Of a stretch of 57,086 bases of DNA, positions 42,176 to 49,822 are shown piece by piece (position 1 is the first letter of the stretch; each line of letters begins with the position of its first letter). This DNA comes from a virus. Under the pieces are notes generated by a model. The model had not been told where the DNA came from and did no database searches. It worked only from the letters and a program-made list of their open reading frames with translations. The translations under genes were made by a program, and so were the position numbers. The stretch lies in the IMG/VR virus record IMGVR_UViG_3300034021_000250, positions 1 to 57,086 of that record; one strand, given 5' to 3'.

Positions 42176-42395
42176 TGTATGAATGTATGAAAGTTTTGGA
42201 GGATATACGCAAGTTTACACATATATAAGATAAATGTAAACATGTTAACAATGTTACCATGCCCCAAGCGTTTCACACATACCACAGATAGAATTTTTTT
42301 CTAAAGGGTATATATATTTTGTTCATACATTCATACATTCATACAAAGTATATAGTCTAACCCGCATAAAACCTAGAAAGTGATGTTTGTATGAA
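42176..42395. other. ori: Iteron cluster, candidate replication origin
   Basis: The octamer TGTATGAA occurs as a tandem pair at 42176-42191, as three tandem inverted copies (TTCATACA) at 42322-42345 and once more at 42388-42395. The space between is AT-rich (e.g. GGTATATATATTTTG), and operator palindromes flank it at 42106, 42235 and 42425. Direct iterons next to AT-rich DNA in the non-coding switch region at the head of the replication operon fit a phage origin. There is no convincing gene in 42064-42440. Confidence 0.55.
42220..42250 (-). promoter_or_regulatory. Leftward promoter with operator in the iteron region
   Basis: Operator TGTAAACATGTTAACA at 42235-42250. Minus strand -35 TTAACA, 17-base spacer, -10 TATATG (42225-42220), with TATATA also available two bases closer. 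Confidence 0.55.
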
Positions 42396-42409
42396 GTCAG
42401 ATTGTCGAT

Positions 42410-42440
42410 AATACAATGCTACAAAGTAAACATGTTTACA
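42410..42440 (-). promoter_or_regulatory. Operator palindrome with possible leftward promoter
   Basis: AGTAAACATGTTTACA (perfect over the inner 14 bases) at 42425-42440. Minus strand TAAACA, 17 bases, TGTATT gives the same geometry as the other promoters. Just behind the stop of the gene at 42441-42971. Confidence 0.5.
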
Positions 42441-42971
42441 CTAAGCCGCTAAAAGTTCGTCGTTTGATGCATTTTCGGCTTCGATGGATAAGTGGTAACG
42501 GATTAAAGCTGTTTTGATGTAGCCCGCAAGTTCTTCATTACGTACTTCACGCTTGCCTTCGTCTTTAATCGTGTCCAATTGTTTGAGTAAGCTGTTTACA
42601 CGTGTTTCAATGTCAAATGCACTGTTAAGGTCTTTCGTTTGGCGTGCATAGTCGTACCAACGTGCTACGGCTTCAGAGTTCAAATAGTCCTCATCGAATA
42701 CCATGCTGTCACGTTTTTTCTTGTTAATGCCGAATTGCGCCTTAGTTTTGTCCCATTTAACGCAACCCATGTCCTCGAAGTATGTTACGAGTGCTTGGCG
42801 GTCTAAACCACGACCCATAGCATCAATCAAATTGGTAGCGAGAGTCGCGTCACCATGTTCCCATGAGTGACCGATGATTGATACTGCAACCACGTGGATT
42901 TGTTCACGTAGTTTTACGTTTTTACCCTTGATACTACGGATTTGAGAGTTAATCTGTTTAAGTGTTAGCAT
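42441..42971 (-). CDS. Phage protein of unknown function, 176 residues
   Basis: A helical protein (LTLKQINSQIRSIKGKNVKL, DRQALVTYFEDMGCVKWDKT, YDYARQTKDLNSAFDIETRV). Small proteins of this type are found in early regions of various phages; no function known. AAGGGG ribosome site and a weak copy of the leader motif precede the ATG. It is the rightmost convincing gene of the leftward block. Confidence 0.65.
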   Translation of the reverse strand: MLTLKQINSQIRSIKGKNVKLREQIHVVAVSIIGHSWEHGDATLATNLIDAMGRGLDRQALVTYFEDMGCVKWDKTKAQFGINKKKRDSMVFDEDYLNSEAVARWYDYARQTKDLNSAFDIETRVNSLLKQLDTIKDEGKREVRNEELAGYIKTALIRYHLSIEAENASNDELLAA

Positions 42972-43036
42972 TTTAAGCCCCTTGTGAGTAAGTAAATTTA
43001 TGAAACAGCACCCTAAAATTAACTGTTAAGATACTG

Positions 43037-43213
43037 TCAGATAAATGCCAATGTTGTCGATACGTCATGGCGTCCTTTCGTCAGGCGGATATTATCCCCT
43101 GATAGGATTTTCTCAACCAAATCGAGAAGAAGATGATATGTCGCGTAGCGTACACATTCGAGGTGGTTAGCCCCTGAAACCCAGCGAGCAATTAAGCCCT
43201 TAGCCGAGTTCAC
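43037..43213 (-). CDS. Possible small protein, 58 residues
   Basis: GTG at 43213 with AGGG upstream opens MNSAKGLIARWVSGANHLEC followed by VRYATYHLLLDLVEKILSGD. A TTG start at 43258 would give 73 residues. Composition is plausible (amphipathic helices) but there is no family or strong ribosome site, so it may be non-coding control region. Confidence 0.35.
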   Translation of the reverse strand: MNSAKGLIARWVSGANHLECVRYATYHLLLDLVEKILSGDNIRLTKGRHDVSTTLAFI

Positions 43214-43258
43214 CCGAACCCTGTTATAGTCCCTTAGCGTGCAGTCACCGAGTTCCAA

Positions 43259-43568
43259 CTGATTTTACAGTTAAGCCGTCCACACCTTATGAAGCCCCGT
43301 ACCTATGCTTGGGCGTACACAAAAATCCGCGCACGCTTGCACAAAAAGTTCACTTCACTAAGTCAACTGTAGCTATTATTTCTCGCATCGCCTTACGGCT
43401 TCGTCAGCTACACCTGTGGCAACATGTCAACCTGCAAGGGAGGGGAGGGGTGGGACACGTGATATGCATGCCCCCCCGCTGGCTTATGGGTTTGCCGTAC
43501 AACAGACCTCATTTTTTCAACCTGTAAACATCTTTACACCCATACCACCCGTCAAGTACAATCCATCC
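43259..43568. promoter_or_regulatory. Divergent control region with G-quadruplex motif, possible pac/cos site
   Basis: A 310-base segment between the leftward and rightward blocks, next to the terminase genes. It contains GGGAGGGGAGGGGTGGG (43438-43454), four G-runs with one-base loops that form a strong G-quadruplex consensus, a C7 run 16 bases later that could pair with it, an operator half-site (CAACATGTCAACC, 43420-43432) and CTGTAAACATCTTTACA at 43532-43548. Small frames across it are not convincing. Location suggests a packaging initiation site or transcription switch. Confidence 0.45.
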
Positions 43569-43781
43569 ATGGACTACTCAGACCTCATTCAACTCATAGA
43601 TCGCGCAAAAGCGTTACATGAACTTACCAAAGACAACCTCCTCCCTAGCGCAATAAGCTTACTGACCCCATACATGTCAGCAGAAGACCCCGACAATATC
43701 GAACTTGTTGGGCAAGCAAGGTATGCAGCAAATTGCATAGAGGCCATGTGGGACGCTCGTAACACGCTTTTCGGTGTATAA
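43569..43781 (+). CDS. Small protein upstream of terminase, 70 residues
   Basis: MDYSDLIQLIDRAKALHELT followed by an all-helical sequence (SLLTPYMSAEDPDNIELVGQ). ATG at 43569 is the first plausible start; the frame is open further upstream, over the control region. It resembles small terminase-associated helical proteins by position only. Confidence 0.55.
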   Translation: MDYSDLIQLIDRAKALHELTKDNLLPSAISLLTPYMSAEDPDNIELVGQARYAANCIEAMWDARNTLFGV

Positions 43782-43799
43782 CCAAAAAATTCCAGAATC

Positions 43800-43836
43800 T
43801 TGACAACTAGTAGCAAACATGTTTACATGTCAACAT
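43800..43836 (+). promoter_or_regulatory. Terminase promoter with double operator
   Basis: TTGACA (43800-43805), 17-base spacer, TTACAT (43823-43828), then six bases to the ATG of terS. Two overlapping operators (GCAAACATGTTTAC, 43813-43826; TGTTTACATGTCAACA, 43820-43835) cover the -10 and start codon. The -10 box is weak; no ribosome site is visible. Confidence 0.55.
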
Positions 43837-44206
43837 GGACGACCAAAACCCTGCCGTACAAAAAAAGATAAATATTTCTCCACAGTTACTGGAAGCAGTT
43901 GCTGAGGACTCTGCTGCTGCGCAGCCGGTATTAAGAGCGCAAGCGTTTATGATGGCAGACGAGATGTTTAGAACGCGTCACCAGATGTCTCTCCCACAAC
44001 GCATATCACTCATGGAATCGTTTGCAAAGATGGGGAACTTAAACCCTAAAGCAATTGATGTAGGTGGCGCTGCTGGAAGTGGGTTCAGTATTAACATCAC
44101 CCTGCCGGGGCATCAAAAAACACAGTCTGTGACTATCGAAGCTGTTCCAACGGAAAAAGTAATAGAGGCCGAAGAAGCACCTGTATCGGAAGAAGCTGAT
44201 GAGTAG
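43835..44206 (+). CDS. terS: Putative terminase small subunit
   Basis: A 123-residue acidic protein with a helical core (ISPQLLEAVAEDSAAAQPVL and LPQRISLMESFAKMGNL) and a disordered Glu-rich tail. Its end overlaps the large terminase start by eight bases, the usual terS-terL arrangement, which is the main basis for the call. It would recognise the packaging site and deliver DNA to the large subunit. No ribosome site; translation probably from a leaderless message. Confidence 0.65.
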   Translation: MDDQNPAVQKKINISPQLLEAVAEDSAAAQPVLRAQAFMMADEMFRTRHQMSLPQRISLMESFAKMGNLNPKAIDVGGAAGSGFSINITLPGHQKTQSVTIEAVPTEKVIEAEEAPVSEEADE

Positions 44207-45683
44207 CTTTGTAGCAACCCCTACCATGGAAGATTTTATGCTGTCTAAAGCGTTCGTACGCGTATTAGGCGGGCCGATTGGTGGCGGTAAATCCGTATGC
44301 TGCTTACATGATCTGTTCTTGTGGGCGTCGGAACAGGCGGCGAATGAAAAGGGTGAACGGAAAACACGGTTCCTGATTATTCGTAACACGGCAGACCAAC
44401 TACGTTCAACGGTTCAAAAGTCGTTACATGATTGGTTCCCACCGGGACAAGCTGGTACGTGGAAAGCGTCAGAGAAAACGATGTACTTCGACCTACCACT
44501 TGCTGATGGCACCCGTATGAAATCCGAATGGATGCTGATCGCGTTAGATACACCAGATGACGTCCGTAAAGCGTTGTCACTAGAAGCCACGGGTATTTGG
44601 GGTAACGAGGCACGAGAATTGCACCCCGAAGTTGTTGAAGCCCTCCTAGGTCGTGTAGACCGTTATCCATCCATGAAAGACGGCGGTGCAACACGTGCAG
44701 GAGCAATATTCGATACCAACATGCCAGACGTCGATACTTGGTGGCATGAGAAAATGGAGAACGCTCCAACGAACTGGTCAGTACATGTGCAGCCACCTGC
44801 CATCATATCAATGGATCAGTACCTAGATAAATACCGTGAAGAGCCAGAAGAAGAGCGTACAGCCGTAGCATTCGATGGAACAGAGTATGTATCTAACCCT
44901 GAAGCTGATAACTACGATCACCTAAGCAAAACGTACTACGCCAACAACATACCGGGTAAGTCAGCGGACTTTATTGACGTGTTCTTACGTTGCCGATATG
45001 GTCGTGCGCTTAACGGTACTCCAGTGTATGACGGAACATTCATACCAGAATTTCACATAACAGATCACCTGACACCCATCAAAGCAGAGAACTATCCGAT
45101 AACGATAGGCTTGGACTTTGGGCGCACACCCGCAGCTATATTTGGTCAGTTAGACCATCGTGGTCGTATCATGGTGTTTGACGAGTTAATTTCTGAGAAC
45201 ATGGGTCTTGAGAAGTTCATCACAACAAAACTTAAGCCACTTATCTACGAGAAATACGCTGGGTACCCGATAATCATTGCACCCGATCCAGCTGGATGGG
45301 CAAAAACACAGGTAACTGAAACCTCCCCTGTCGACGTACTAAAGCGCGAAGGGTTTAAAGTTGTAGGTCGTGAACGCTTAACAAACAATGTAGAGCCGCG
45401 TATTCAGTCGGTAGAACGCATGCTAACACGTCAGGTGGATGGTAAAGCCGGCTTTTTAATATCAGCAAACTGCTCGTCACTTATCAAAGGGTTCAAATAC
45501 GGATATCGCTGGAAAGTCGACAAAAAAGGCAATATTCAGGATAAATCTCCTGACAAAAACGAATTCTCTCACCCACATGATGCTCTTCAGTATCTAGCTC
45601 AAATTGTTGATTCCGGCGTATCCGGCACCAGTATGGGCAGACGACGTGAGATTCAACCGGCGCCAATTCGCTGGGCTATTTGA
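44199..45683 (+). CDS. terL: Terminase large subunit
   Basis: A 494-residue packaging motor. ATPase Walker A GGPIGGGKS (24-32), a coupling region after LEATGIWGNEARELHPEVVE, and the RNase H-like nuclease domain beginning ITIGLDFGRTPAAIF (D306), with further acidic residues in APDPAGWAKT and the HPHDALQYLA motif at the end. Length and order match podovirus/siphovirus TerL. It cuts concatemeric or circular DNA and translocates it into the procapsid through the portal. Confidence 0.92.
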   Translation: MSSFVATPTMEDFMLSKAFVRVLGGPIGGGKSVCCLHDLFLWASEQAANEKGERKTRFLIIRNTADQLRSTVQKSLHDWFPPGQAGTWKASEKTMYFDLPLADGTRMKSEWMLIALDTPDDVRKALSLEATGIWGNEARELHPEVVEALLGRVDRYPSMKDGGATRAGAIFDTNMPDVDTWWHEKMENAPTNWSVHVQPPAIISMDQYLDKYREEPEEERTAVAFDGTEYVSNPEADNYDHLSKTYYANNIPGKSADFIDVFLRCRYGRALNGTPVYDGTFIPEFHITDHLTPIKAENYPITIGLDFGRTPAAIFGQLDHRGRIMVFDELISENMGLEKFITTKLKPLIYEKYAGYPIIIAPDPAGWAKTQVTETSPVDVLKREGFKVVGRERLTNNVEPRIQSVERMLTRQVDGKAGFLISANCSSLIKGFKYGYRWKVDKKGNIQDKSPDKNEFSHPHDALQYLAQIVDSGVSGTSMGRRREIQPAPIRWAI

Positions 45684-45708
45684 CAGTTGTTTACATGTAT
45701 GCTTAAAT
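45680..45708 (+). promoter_or_regulatory. Promoter at the end of terL, upstream of a terminator
   Basis: TTGACA (45680-45685), 17-base spacer containing GTTTACATGTAT (operator half), TTAAAT (45703-45708). A terminator follows ~40 bases after the predicted start, so a ~55-base RNA is expected. Confidence 0.5.
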
Positions 45709-45714
45709 AATCGT

Positions 45715-45772
45715 ACTCATCTCCTCCAAAGTGGGTAAACTCCTTAAACCCCGTTAAATCGGGGTTCTTTTT
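45715..45772 (+). ncRNA. Predicted short RNA between terL and portal
   Basis: Inferred from the promoter at 45680-45708 and the terminator at 45747-45774. The transcript would be about 55-58 bases, ending in the CCCCG hairpin. No matching family is known; it might also be just a terminator leader. Confidence 0.3.
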
Positions 45773-45774
45773 TT
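45747..45774 (+). terminator. Rho-independent terminator after terL
   Basis: Stem AACCCCG / CGGGGTT with loop TTAAAT, followed by C and seven Ts. Ends the terminase transcript. Confidence 0.85.
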
Positions 45775-45779
45775 ACTAG

Positions 45780-45808
45780 TTGACATGTAAACAACATTCA
45801 TGTATAAG
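45780..45808 (+). promoter_or_regulatory. Portal promoter with embedded operator
   Basis: TTGACA (45780-45785), 17-base spacer, TATAAG (45803-45808). Operator AGTTGACATGTAAACA at 45778-45793. ATG of the portal follows after six bases, so a leaderless message is predicted. Confidence 0.75.
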
Positions 45809-45814
45809 ACTAGT

Positions 45815-47953
45815 ATGAATTCATATGGTCTACAAACTCCTGTCTCTGGCAACATTGGTGGAATTTTACCAGTGCAGAATAATGCTGCGTTAAACGCGGC
45901 TGAAGACGCTCGCCGTCAAGCAGAGCGAGAAAACAACCAGCCAATAATTCAATCACTAGCTGCACACGTGCGTAAATGCTGGACTCAAGCGTACACAGCA
46001 AAACAACAAACAGTTGAACCACGTATGTTGCAGTCAGTTCGTCAACGTAGAGGCGAATACGACCCAGAAACTCTAGGCGAGATCAGAAAAACTGGCGGTT
46101 CAGAAATCTACATGATGTTGACTTCGAATAAATGCCGCGCTGCTAGCTCATGGTTACGTGATGTTCTAACAGGCACCGGCAACGACAAGCCTTGGGGCAT
46201 CGACCCTACTCCAGTACCAACGCTAAACCCTACTGATATGGAAGGTGTAGCTGCAGAGGCTTCACAAGAAGCTATGGCAATTGAACAAGCCATGGGCGCA
46301 CAGATTACTACTCCATACCAGATGAAAGAGATCGTTAACCGCATCTCAGATCGCAAGACAGCAGAAGCAATGACCGACGCGAGAATGTATGCATCTCGCA
46401 TGGAAAACAAAATGGAAGACCAGTTAGACCAAGGCAACTTTATGGATGCCCTATCTGACTTCACAGACGACCTAACAACATTCCCATCAGCAATCCTTAA
46501 AGGCCCAGTTGTACGTAACAAACCACGTATGCAATGGGTACAAAATGGCAAGGATTGGACACCAGATGTTAAGAACGAAATCGTTCTTGAGTGGGAGCGT
46601 GTTGATCCATTTATGATTTACCCTGCTCCACATGCAACGGATATTAATGACGGGTACTTAATTGAGCGTCACCGTTTAAATCGTTCTGATCTTGTAGACC
46701 TTATTGGGGTTGACGGATATTCTGAGAACGCAATTCGTGCAGTGCTAGAGCAATACAATAAAGGCGGCCTACATGAGTGGCTGCGAGTAGATACGCAAAA
46801 AGCACTTGCTGAAGGTAAATCAACTTCAGCTATCAGCCAAAATGACGAACGTATTGATGCCCTTCAATATTGGGGTTCAGTACAAGGACGCTGGCTAGTT
46901 GAGTGGGGTATGGACAAAAAAGACGTTCCAGACCTTGATAAAGAATACAACTGCGAAATCTGGCTAATCGGTCAATGGATTATTAAAGCAACGCTTAACT
47001 ATGATCCGTTCGGTCGTAAACCGTACTACAAAACATCATACGAAGAGATTCCCGGCGTTTTCTGGGGTAACTCAGTAGCTGACTTAGTACGTGACTGCCA
47101 AAACGTCTGTAACAGCGCTGCACGCGCTTTAGTGAACAACATGGGCATATCATCCGGCCCTCAAGTTTCTGTGAACGTAGACCGCATTCCTGCAGGTGAA
47201 GACGTCACACAAATGTACCCATGGAAAATCTGGCAAACAGTTAACGATCCGTTCGGTAGCTCTGCGCAGCCAGTGTCATTCTTCCAACCATCATCTCTAG
47301 CACAAGAGTTAATGGTAATTCACAACACATTCTCTGGTCTAGCTGACGAATACTCAGGTGTTCCTCGTTATATGACCGGTGATAGCCCTGCAGGTGGAGC
47401 CGGACGTACAGCTTCTGGTATGTCTATGTTGATGAATAACGCAAGCAAGGCAATGAAACAGGTTGTAAATAACATTGACCAGTTCATCATGCGTCCGCTT
47501 ATTGAGCGTTTGTATTACTACAACATGAAGTATGGTAAAGACCCAGAACTTAAAGGCGACGTGAATATTATTGCTCGCGGTACAAACGCAATGATTCAAA
47601 AAGAAGGCGCTCAACAACGTCGTAACGAGTTCTTACAGATCGTTGCTAGCAACCCTACATTCAGCCAATTGGTTGGTATGCAAGGTATTGCAGCATTACT
47701 TCGTGAGACAGCAAAAACACTTGATATGGATACTGACAAGCTAGTTCCTTCAGATGAAGCAATTCGCGCTATGCAGTTCCAACAAAGCCAACAAGCAATG
47801 ATTCAACAAGGTTTAGCAGCACAGCAAGGTCAACAGCCTCAGCAAATTCCACAACCGCAGCAACCACATGGGCCAATTGCTCAAAATGGGCAGACCCTTA
47901 TGAATGGGCAACCAATAACAGACAATTTCCAACCAAACAGACAACCGGGGTAG
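45815..47953 (+). CDS. Portal protein (head-tail connector)
   Basis: A 712-residue protein of the long podovirus portal type. Recognisable parts: an N-terminal helical region, the body with KPYYKTSYEEIPGVFWGNSV and DLVRDCQNVCNSAARALVNN, and a Gln/Pro-rich C-terminal tail after residue ~650. It forms the dodecameric ring for DNA passage. An ATG at 45800 in frame lies within the -10 box; the ATG at 45815 is therefore the real start (MNSYGLQTPVSG). Confidence 0.88.
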   Translation: MNSYGLQTPVSGNIGGILPVQNNAALNAAEDARRQAERENNQPIIQSLAAHVRKCWTQAYTAKQQTVEPRMLQSVRQRRGEYDPETLGEIRKTGGSEIYMMLTSNKCRAASSWLRDVLTGTGNDKPWGIDPTPVPTLNPTDMEGVAAEASQEAMAIEQAMGAQITTPYQMKEIVNRISDRKTAEAMTDARMYASRMENKMEDQLDQGNFMDALSDFTDDLTTFPSAILKGPVVRNKPRMQWVQNGKDWTPDVKNEIVLEWERVDPFMIYPAPHATDINDGYLIERHRLNRSDLVDLIGVDGYSENAIRAVLEQYNKGGLHEWLRVDTQKALAEGKSTSAISQNDERIDALQYWGSVQGRWLVEWGMDKKDVPDLDKEYNCEIWLIGQWIIKATLNYDPFGRKPYYKTSYEEIPGVFWGNSVADLVRDCQNVCNSAARALVNNMGISSGPQVSVNVDRIPAGEDVTQMYPWKIWQTVNDPFGSSAQPVSFFQPSSLAQELMVIHNTFSGLADEYSGVPRYMTGDSPAGGAGRTASGMSMLMNNASKAMKQVVNNIDQFIMRPLIERLYYYNMKYGKDPELKGDVNIIARGTNAMIQKEGAQQRRNEFLQIVASNPTFSQLVGMQGIAALLRETAKTLDMDTDKLVPSDEAIRAMQFQQSQQAMIQQGLAAQQGQQPQQIPQPQQPHGPIAQNGQTLMNGQPITDNFQPNRQPG

Positions 47954-47959
47954 TTTTCC

Positions 47960-48172
47960 ATGAGTGACGAAATCCACGAAAGAGTCGCCGTACTCGAAGC
48001 AAACTACGAGTCTACAGTCAAAAAGTTGGACGAAGCCATTTCTAAGCTAGATGGTATTAATACGCAGCTGAGTAAATACCACGGATTTATTGGCGCAGTT
48101 GCATTCATTGTCACAGGCGTTGGTATAGCTTGGAATATTTTTGGCGGTTGGGTTAAGACACACTGGCAATGA
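47960..48172 (+). CDS. XhlA/holin-like small membrane protein
   Basis: A 70-residue protein: N-terminal coiled coil (ERVAVLEANYESTVKKLDEA), then a C-terminal transmembrane helix (FIGAVAFIVTGVGIAWNIFG). This layout is that of haemolysin XhlA-like lysis accessory proteins. It opens the lysis gene cluster. It could instead be a virion-associated membrane protein. Confidence 0.65.
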   Translation: MSDEIHERVAVLEANYESTVKKLDEAISKLDGINTQLSKYHGFIGAVAFIVTGVGIAWNIFGGWVKTHWQ

Positions 48173-48354
48173 AGCAAAGCGTAATAAACAAAGTCAATCA
48201 ATGTAAGAAGTGCTTATCGTATTACACGGAAGGCGTTGAAGGTGACGACGGTGTTTGCGATGCATGTTTTGATGCTGACGTAGACCCAATAGTCGATGAA
48301 GACGAAGTTATAGAAGAAGCAGACCCACCGGACGTAAACATTCAAAATGATTAA
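48169..48354 (+). CDS. Small acidic zinc-ribbon protein, 61 residues
   Basis: KVNQCKKCLSYYTEGVEGDD and VCDACFDAD carry two CxxC pairs, followed by a very acidic tail. ATG overlaps the previous stop (ATGA). Zinc-binding is likely; function unknown. Positioned between lysis genes. Confidence 0.6.
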   Translation: MKQSVINKVNQCKKCLSYYTEGVEGDDGVCDACFDADVDPIVDEDEVIEEADPPDVNIQND

Positions 48355-48760
48355 TAGCCGCGACCCAAACGCACTACACCCCAAAGTAAAAGAACTATGT
48401 GTCGATTTTATCGAAAAATGTAAACACGAAGGTATTGACGTGATTATTACATCGACATACCGTGATCCAGAGTCACAAAATGCGTTATACGCACAAGGTC
48501 GAACAACACCCGGAAAAATTGTTACAAACGCAAAAGCTGGAGATAGCTTCCACAACTGGAAAGTAGCATTCGATTTTTGCCCTATCGTAAACGGTAAAGC
48601 TCAATGGAATGACGGAGAGTTATTTGAGCGCTGCGGAAAGATTGGTGAATCTTTAGGGCTGGAGTGGGCTGGTCGTTGGGTTAAGTTTAAAGAACTCGCA
48701 CATTTTCAGTTTACTTATGGATTATCACTTGCTGACTTCAAAGCGGGTAAAACATTTTGA
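48347..48760 (+). CDS. Endolysin, M15-type L-Ala-D-Glu/D-Ala-D-Ala peptidase
   Basis: A 137-residue single-domain peptidase of the VanY/M15C type: STYRDPESQNALYAQGR, zinc ligands in SFHNWKVAFDF (H69, D76) and ELAHFQ (H119). It cleaves peptidoglycan stem peptides at lysis. No signal peptide, so holin release is needed; a holin follows. The start overlaps the zinc-ribbon gene by eight bases. Confidence 0.92.
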   Translation: MINSRDPNALHPKVKELCVDFIEKCKHEGIDVIITSTYRDPESQNALYAQGRTTPGKIVTNAKAGDSFHNWKVAFDFCPIVNGKAQWNDGELFERCGKIGESLGLEWAGRWVKFKELAHFQFTYGLSLADFKAGKTF

Positions 48761-48951
48761 ACAACAAAGCTTGGTACAAAAGTAAAACTATCTGGTTTAA
48801 CGTCCTTGCAGCCATGGGAGCAGCTCTTGAGGCATCTCTCAGTGTTATTCAAGGTGAGATTAACCAAAACGCTTACTTAGCTCTGGTCGTTATAGTAGCC
48901 GGCGGTAACGTTATTCTGAGATTTATATCAGCACAGGGCATAGGAAAATAA
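48757..48951 (+). CDS. Holin-like membrane protein
   Basis: A 64-residue protein with two hydrophobic segments (TIWFNVLAAMGAALEASLSV and AYLALVVIVAGGNVILRFIS), short polar ends, and the position between endolysin and spanin expected for a holin. Begins with TTG, overlapping the endolysin stop (TTGA); no ATG is available in frame. Confidence 0.78.
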   Translation: MNNKAWYKSKTIWFNVLAAMGAALEASLSVIQGEINQNAYLALVVIVAGGNVILRFISAQGIGK

Positions 48952-49475
48952 TGTGGGCAAACATAATACCGATGTTCAACCAGTATCGTGCGGCCTTCAT
49001 TGCAGGGCTTCTGGCTGTTCTACTCATGGGTGCCTTTATCGCAGGATGGAAAGTAGAGTCTTGGCGGTGGGCAGCAGCAGAAGAGAAGAGAATGGAGCAA
49101 GCAATAGTACTTCAACTGGAGACACAAAAGAAAACACTAGCGCTTCAAGCAGTAGCCGATAACACACAACAGGGAGCCGTTAACGCGGTTAAAAGTGTAT
49201 ATGAATACTATTCGAGCCACCCTACTATTAAGTACCTTGGTAATGACTGCATGCAGCAGTACAACACTGATAAAACCTTGTCCAGTATTACCGAAACCAC
49301 CAACGGCAATAACACAGCTTCCGCCAACAATGGACACGCTACCATTGAAGTTACAGAAACAATACAAGTAATACAACCAAACCTACTAGAGCGCTGTGCT
49401 GAAACGACAGTTCAAGCACTCCAATGTAGGCAATACGTACTAGACCTTACTAAGGAAACTAACAATGCCAACTAA
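48951..49475 (+). CDS. Rz: Inner-membrane spanin subunit (i-spanin)
   Basis: A 174-residue protein: one N-terminal transmembrane helix (FIAGLLAVLLMGAFIAGW), then a periplasmic helical region (AAAEEKRMEQAIVLQLETQK) and a C-terminal part with paired cysteines. This is the Rz pattern; its partner Rz1 is encoded inside it in another frame. The pair fuses inner and outer membranes at the last step of lysis. Start overlaps the holin stop. Confidence 0.85.
   Translation: MWANIIPMFNQYRAAFIAGLLAVLLMGAFIAGWKVESWRWAAAEEKRMEQAIVLQLETQKKTLALQAVADNTQQGAVNAVKSVYEYYSSHPTIKYLGNDCMQQYNTDKTLSSITETTNGNNTASANNGHATIEVTETIQVIQPNLLERCAETTVQALQCRQYVLDLTKETNNAN
49201..49371 (+). CDS. Rz1: Outer-membrane lipoprotein spanin subunit (o-spanin) embedded in Rz
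   Basis: A 56-residue frame fully inside the Rz gene: MNTIRATLLLSTLVMTACSS is a lipoprotein signal with lipobox MTAC, and the mature part is Pro-rich (KPCPVLPKPPTAITQLPPTM), ending QKQYK. Short, proline-rich, embedded lipoproteins are diagnostic for Rz1. Establishes a Gram-negative host. Confidence 0.9.
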   Translation: MNTIRATLLLSTLVMTACSSTTLIKPCPVLPKPPTAITQLPPTMDTLPLKLQKQYK

Positions 49476-49491
49476 GAAATGCTAATACTTG

Positions 49492-49520
49492 TTGACATGT
49501 TAACAAGAAAGTAGTATAAG
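49492..49520 (+). promoter_or_regulatory. Rightward promoter with full operator
   Basis: TTGACA (49492-49497), 17-base spacer, TATAAG (49515-49520). Operator TGTTGACATGTTAACA at 49490-49505. The ATG is seven bases past the -10 box. GGCAGGTA between them resembles the sequence at the GNAT promoter (TATAAGGCAG shared). Confidence 0.8.
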
Positions 49521-49527
49521 GCAGGTA

Positions 49528-49764
49528 ATGAATAACGAAATTGCTCTTTATAGAAGCTTGATGATTATCCGAAATTCGGACGAGTTCAAGGCTTATCGAG
49601 AATGGCTAGAAGACCAGCGTGAGAAATCACGAGATCGGCTCGAAACCACTACCGAAGAGATTGTGCTTAGACAAGAACAAGGCGCATCACGAGTCTATAA
49701 GACACTAATTGGGAAAATCGAGGACGCCCCAAAGACCCTCGAAAAACTCGTAGACCGTAAATAA
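49528..49764 (+). CDS. Small helical protein, 78 residues
   Basis: MNNEIALYRSLMIIRNSDEF then a charged coiled helix (KAYREWLEDQREKSRDRLET). It lies directly ahead of the scaffold gene, a place where podoviruses keep a small head-morphogenesis protein. Function unknown. Driven by the promoter at 49492-49520, probably as a leaderless message. Confidence 0.6.
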   Translation: MNNEIALYRSLMIIRNSDEFKAYREWLEDQREKSRDRLETTTEEIVLRQEQGASRVYKTLIGKIEDAPKTLEKLVDRK

Positions 49765-49822
49765 GCTGAACACTTCTAACGAAACTCAGTAGATATAGCC
49801 GGCACGAAAAGGAGAATAGACA

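Noticed and set aside
42060-42260. 66-codon minus-strand frame in the iteron region
   Set aside because: It contains two operator palindromes and iterons, has no ribosome site and odd composition; better explained as control DNA.
43309-43527. Plus-strand frames across the divergent control region (72 and part of 121 codons)
   Set aside because: Sequence covers the G-quadruplex motif and operator half-sites; no ribosome site and protein composition atypical. The real gene begins at 43569.
44039-44796. Minus-strand frames of 116 and 139 codons over terS/terL
   Set aside because: Shadows of the strongly coding plus strand; no start signals.
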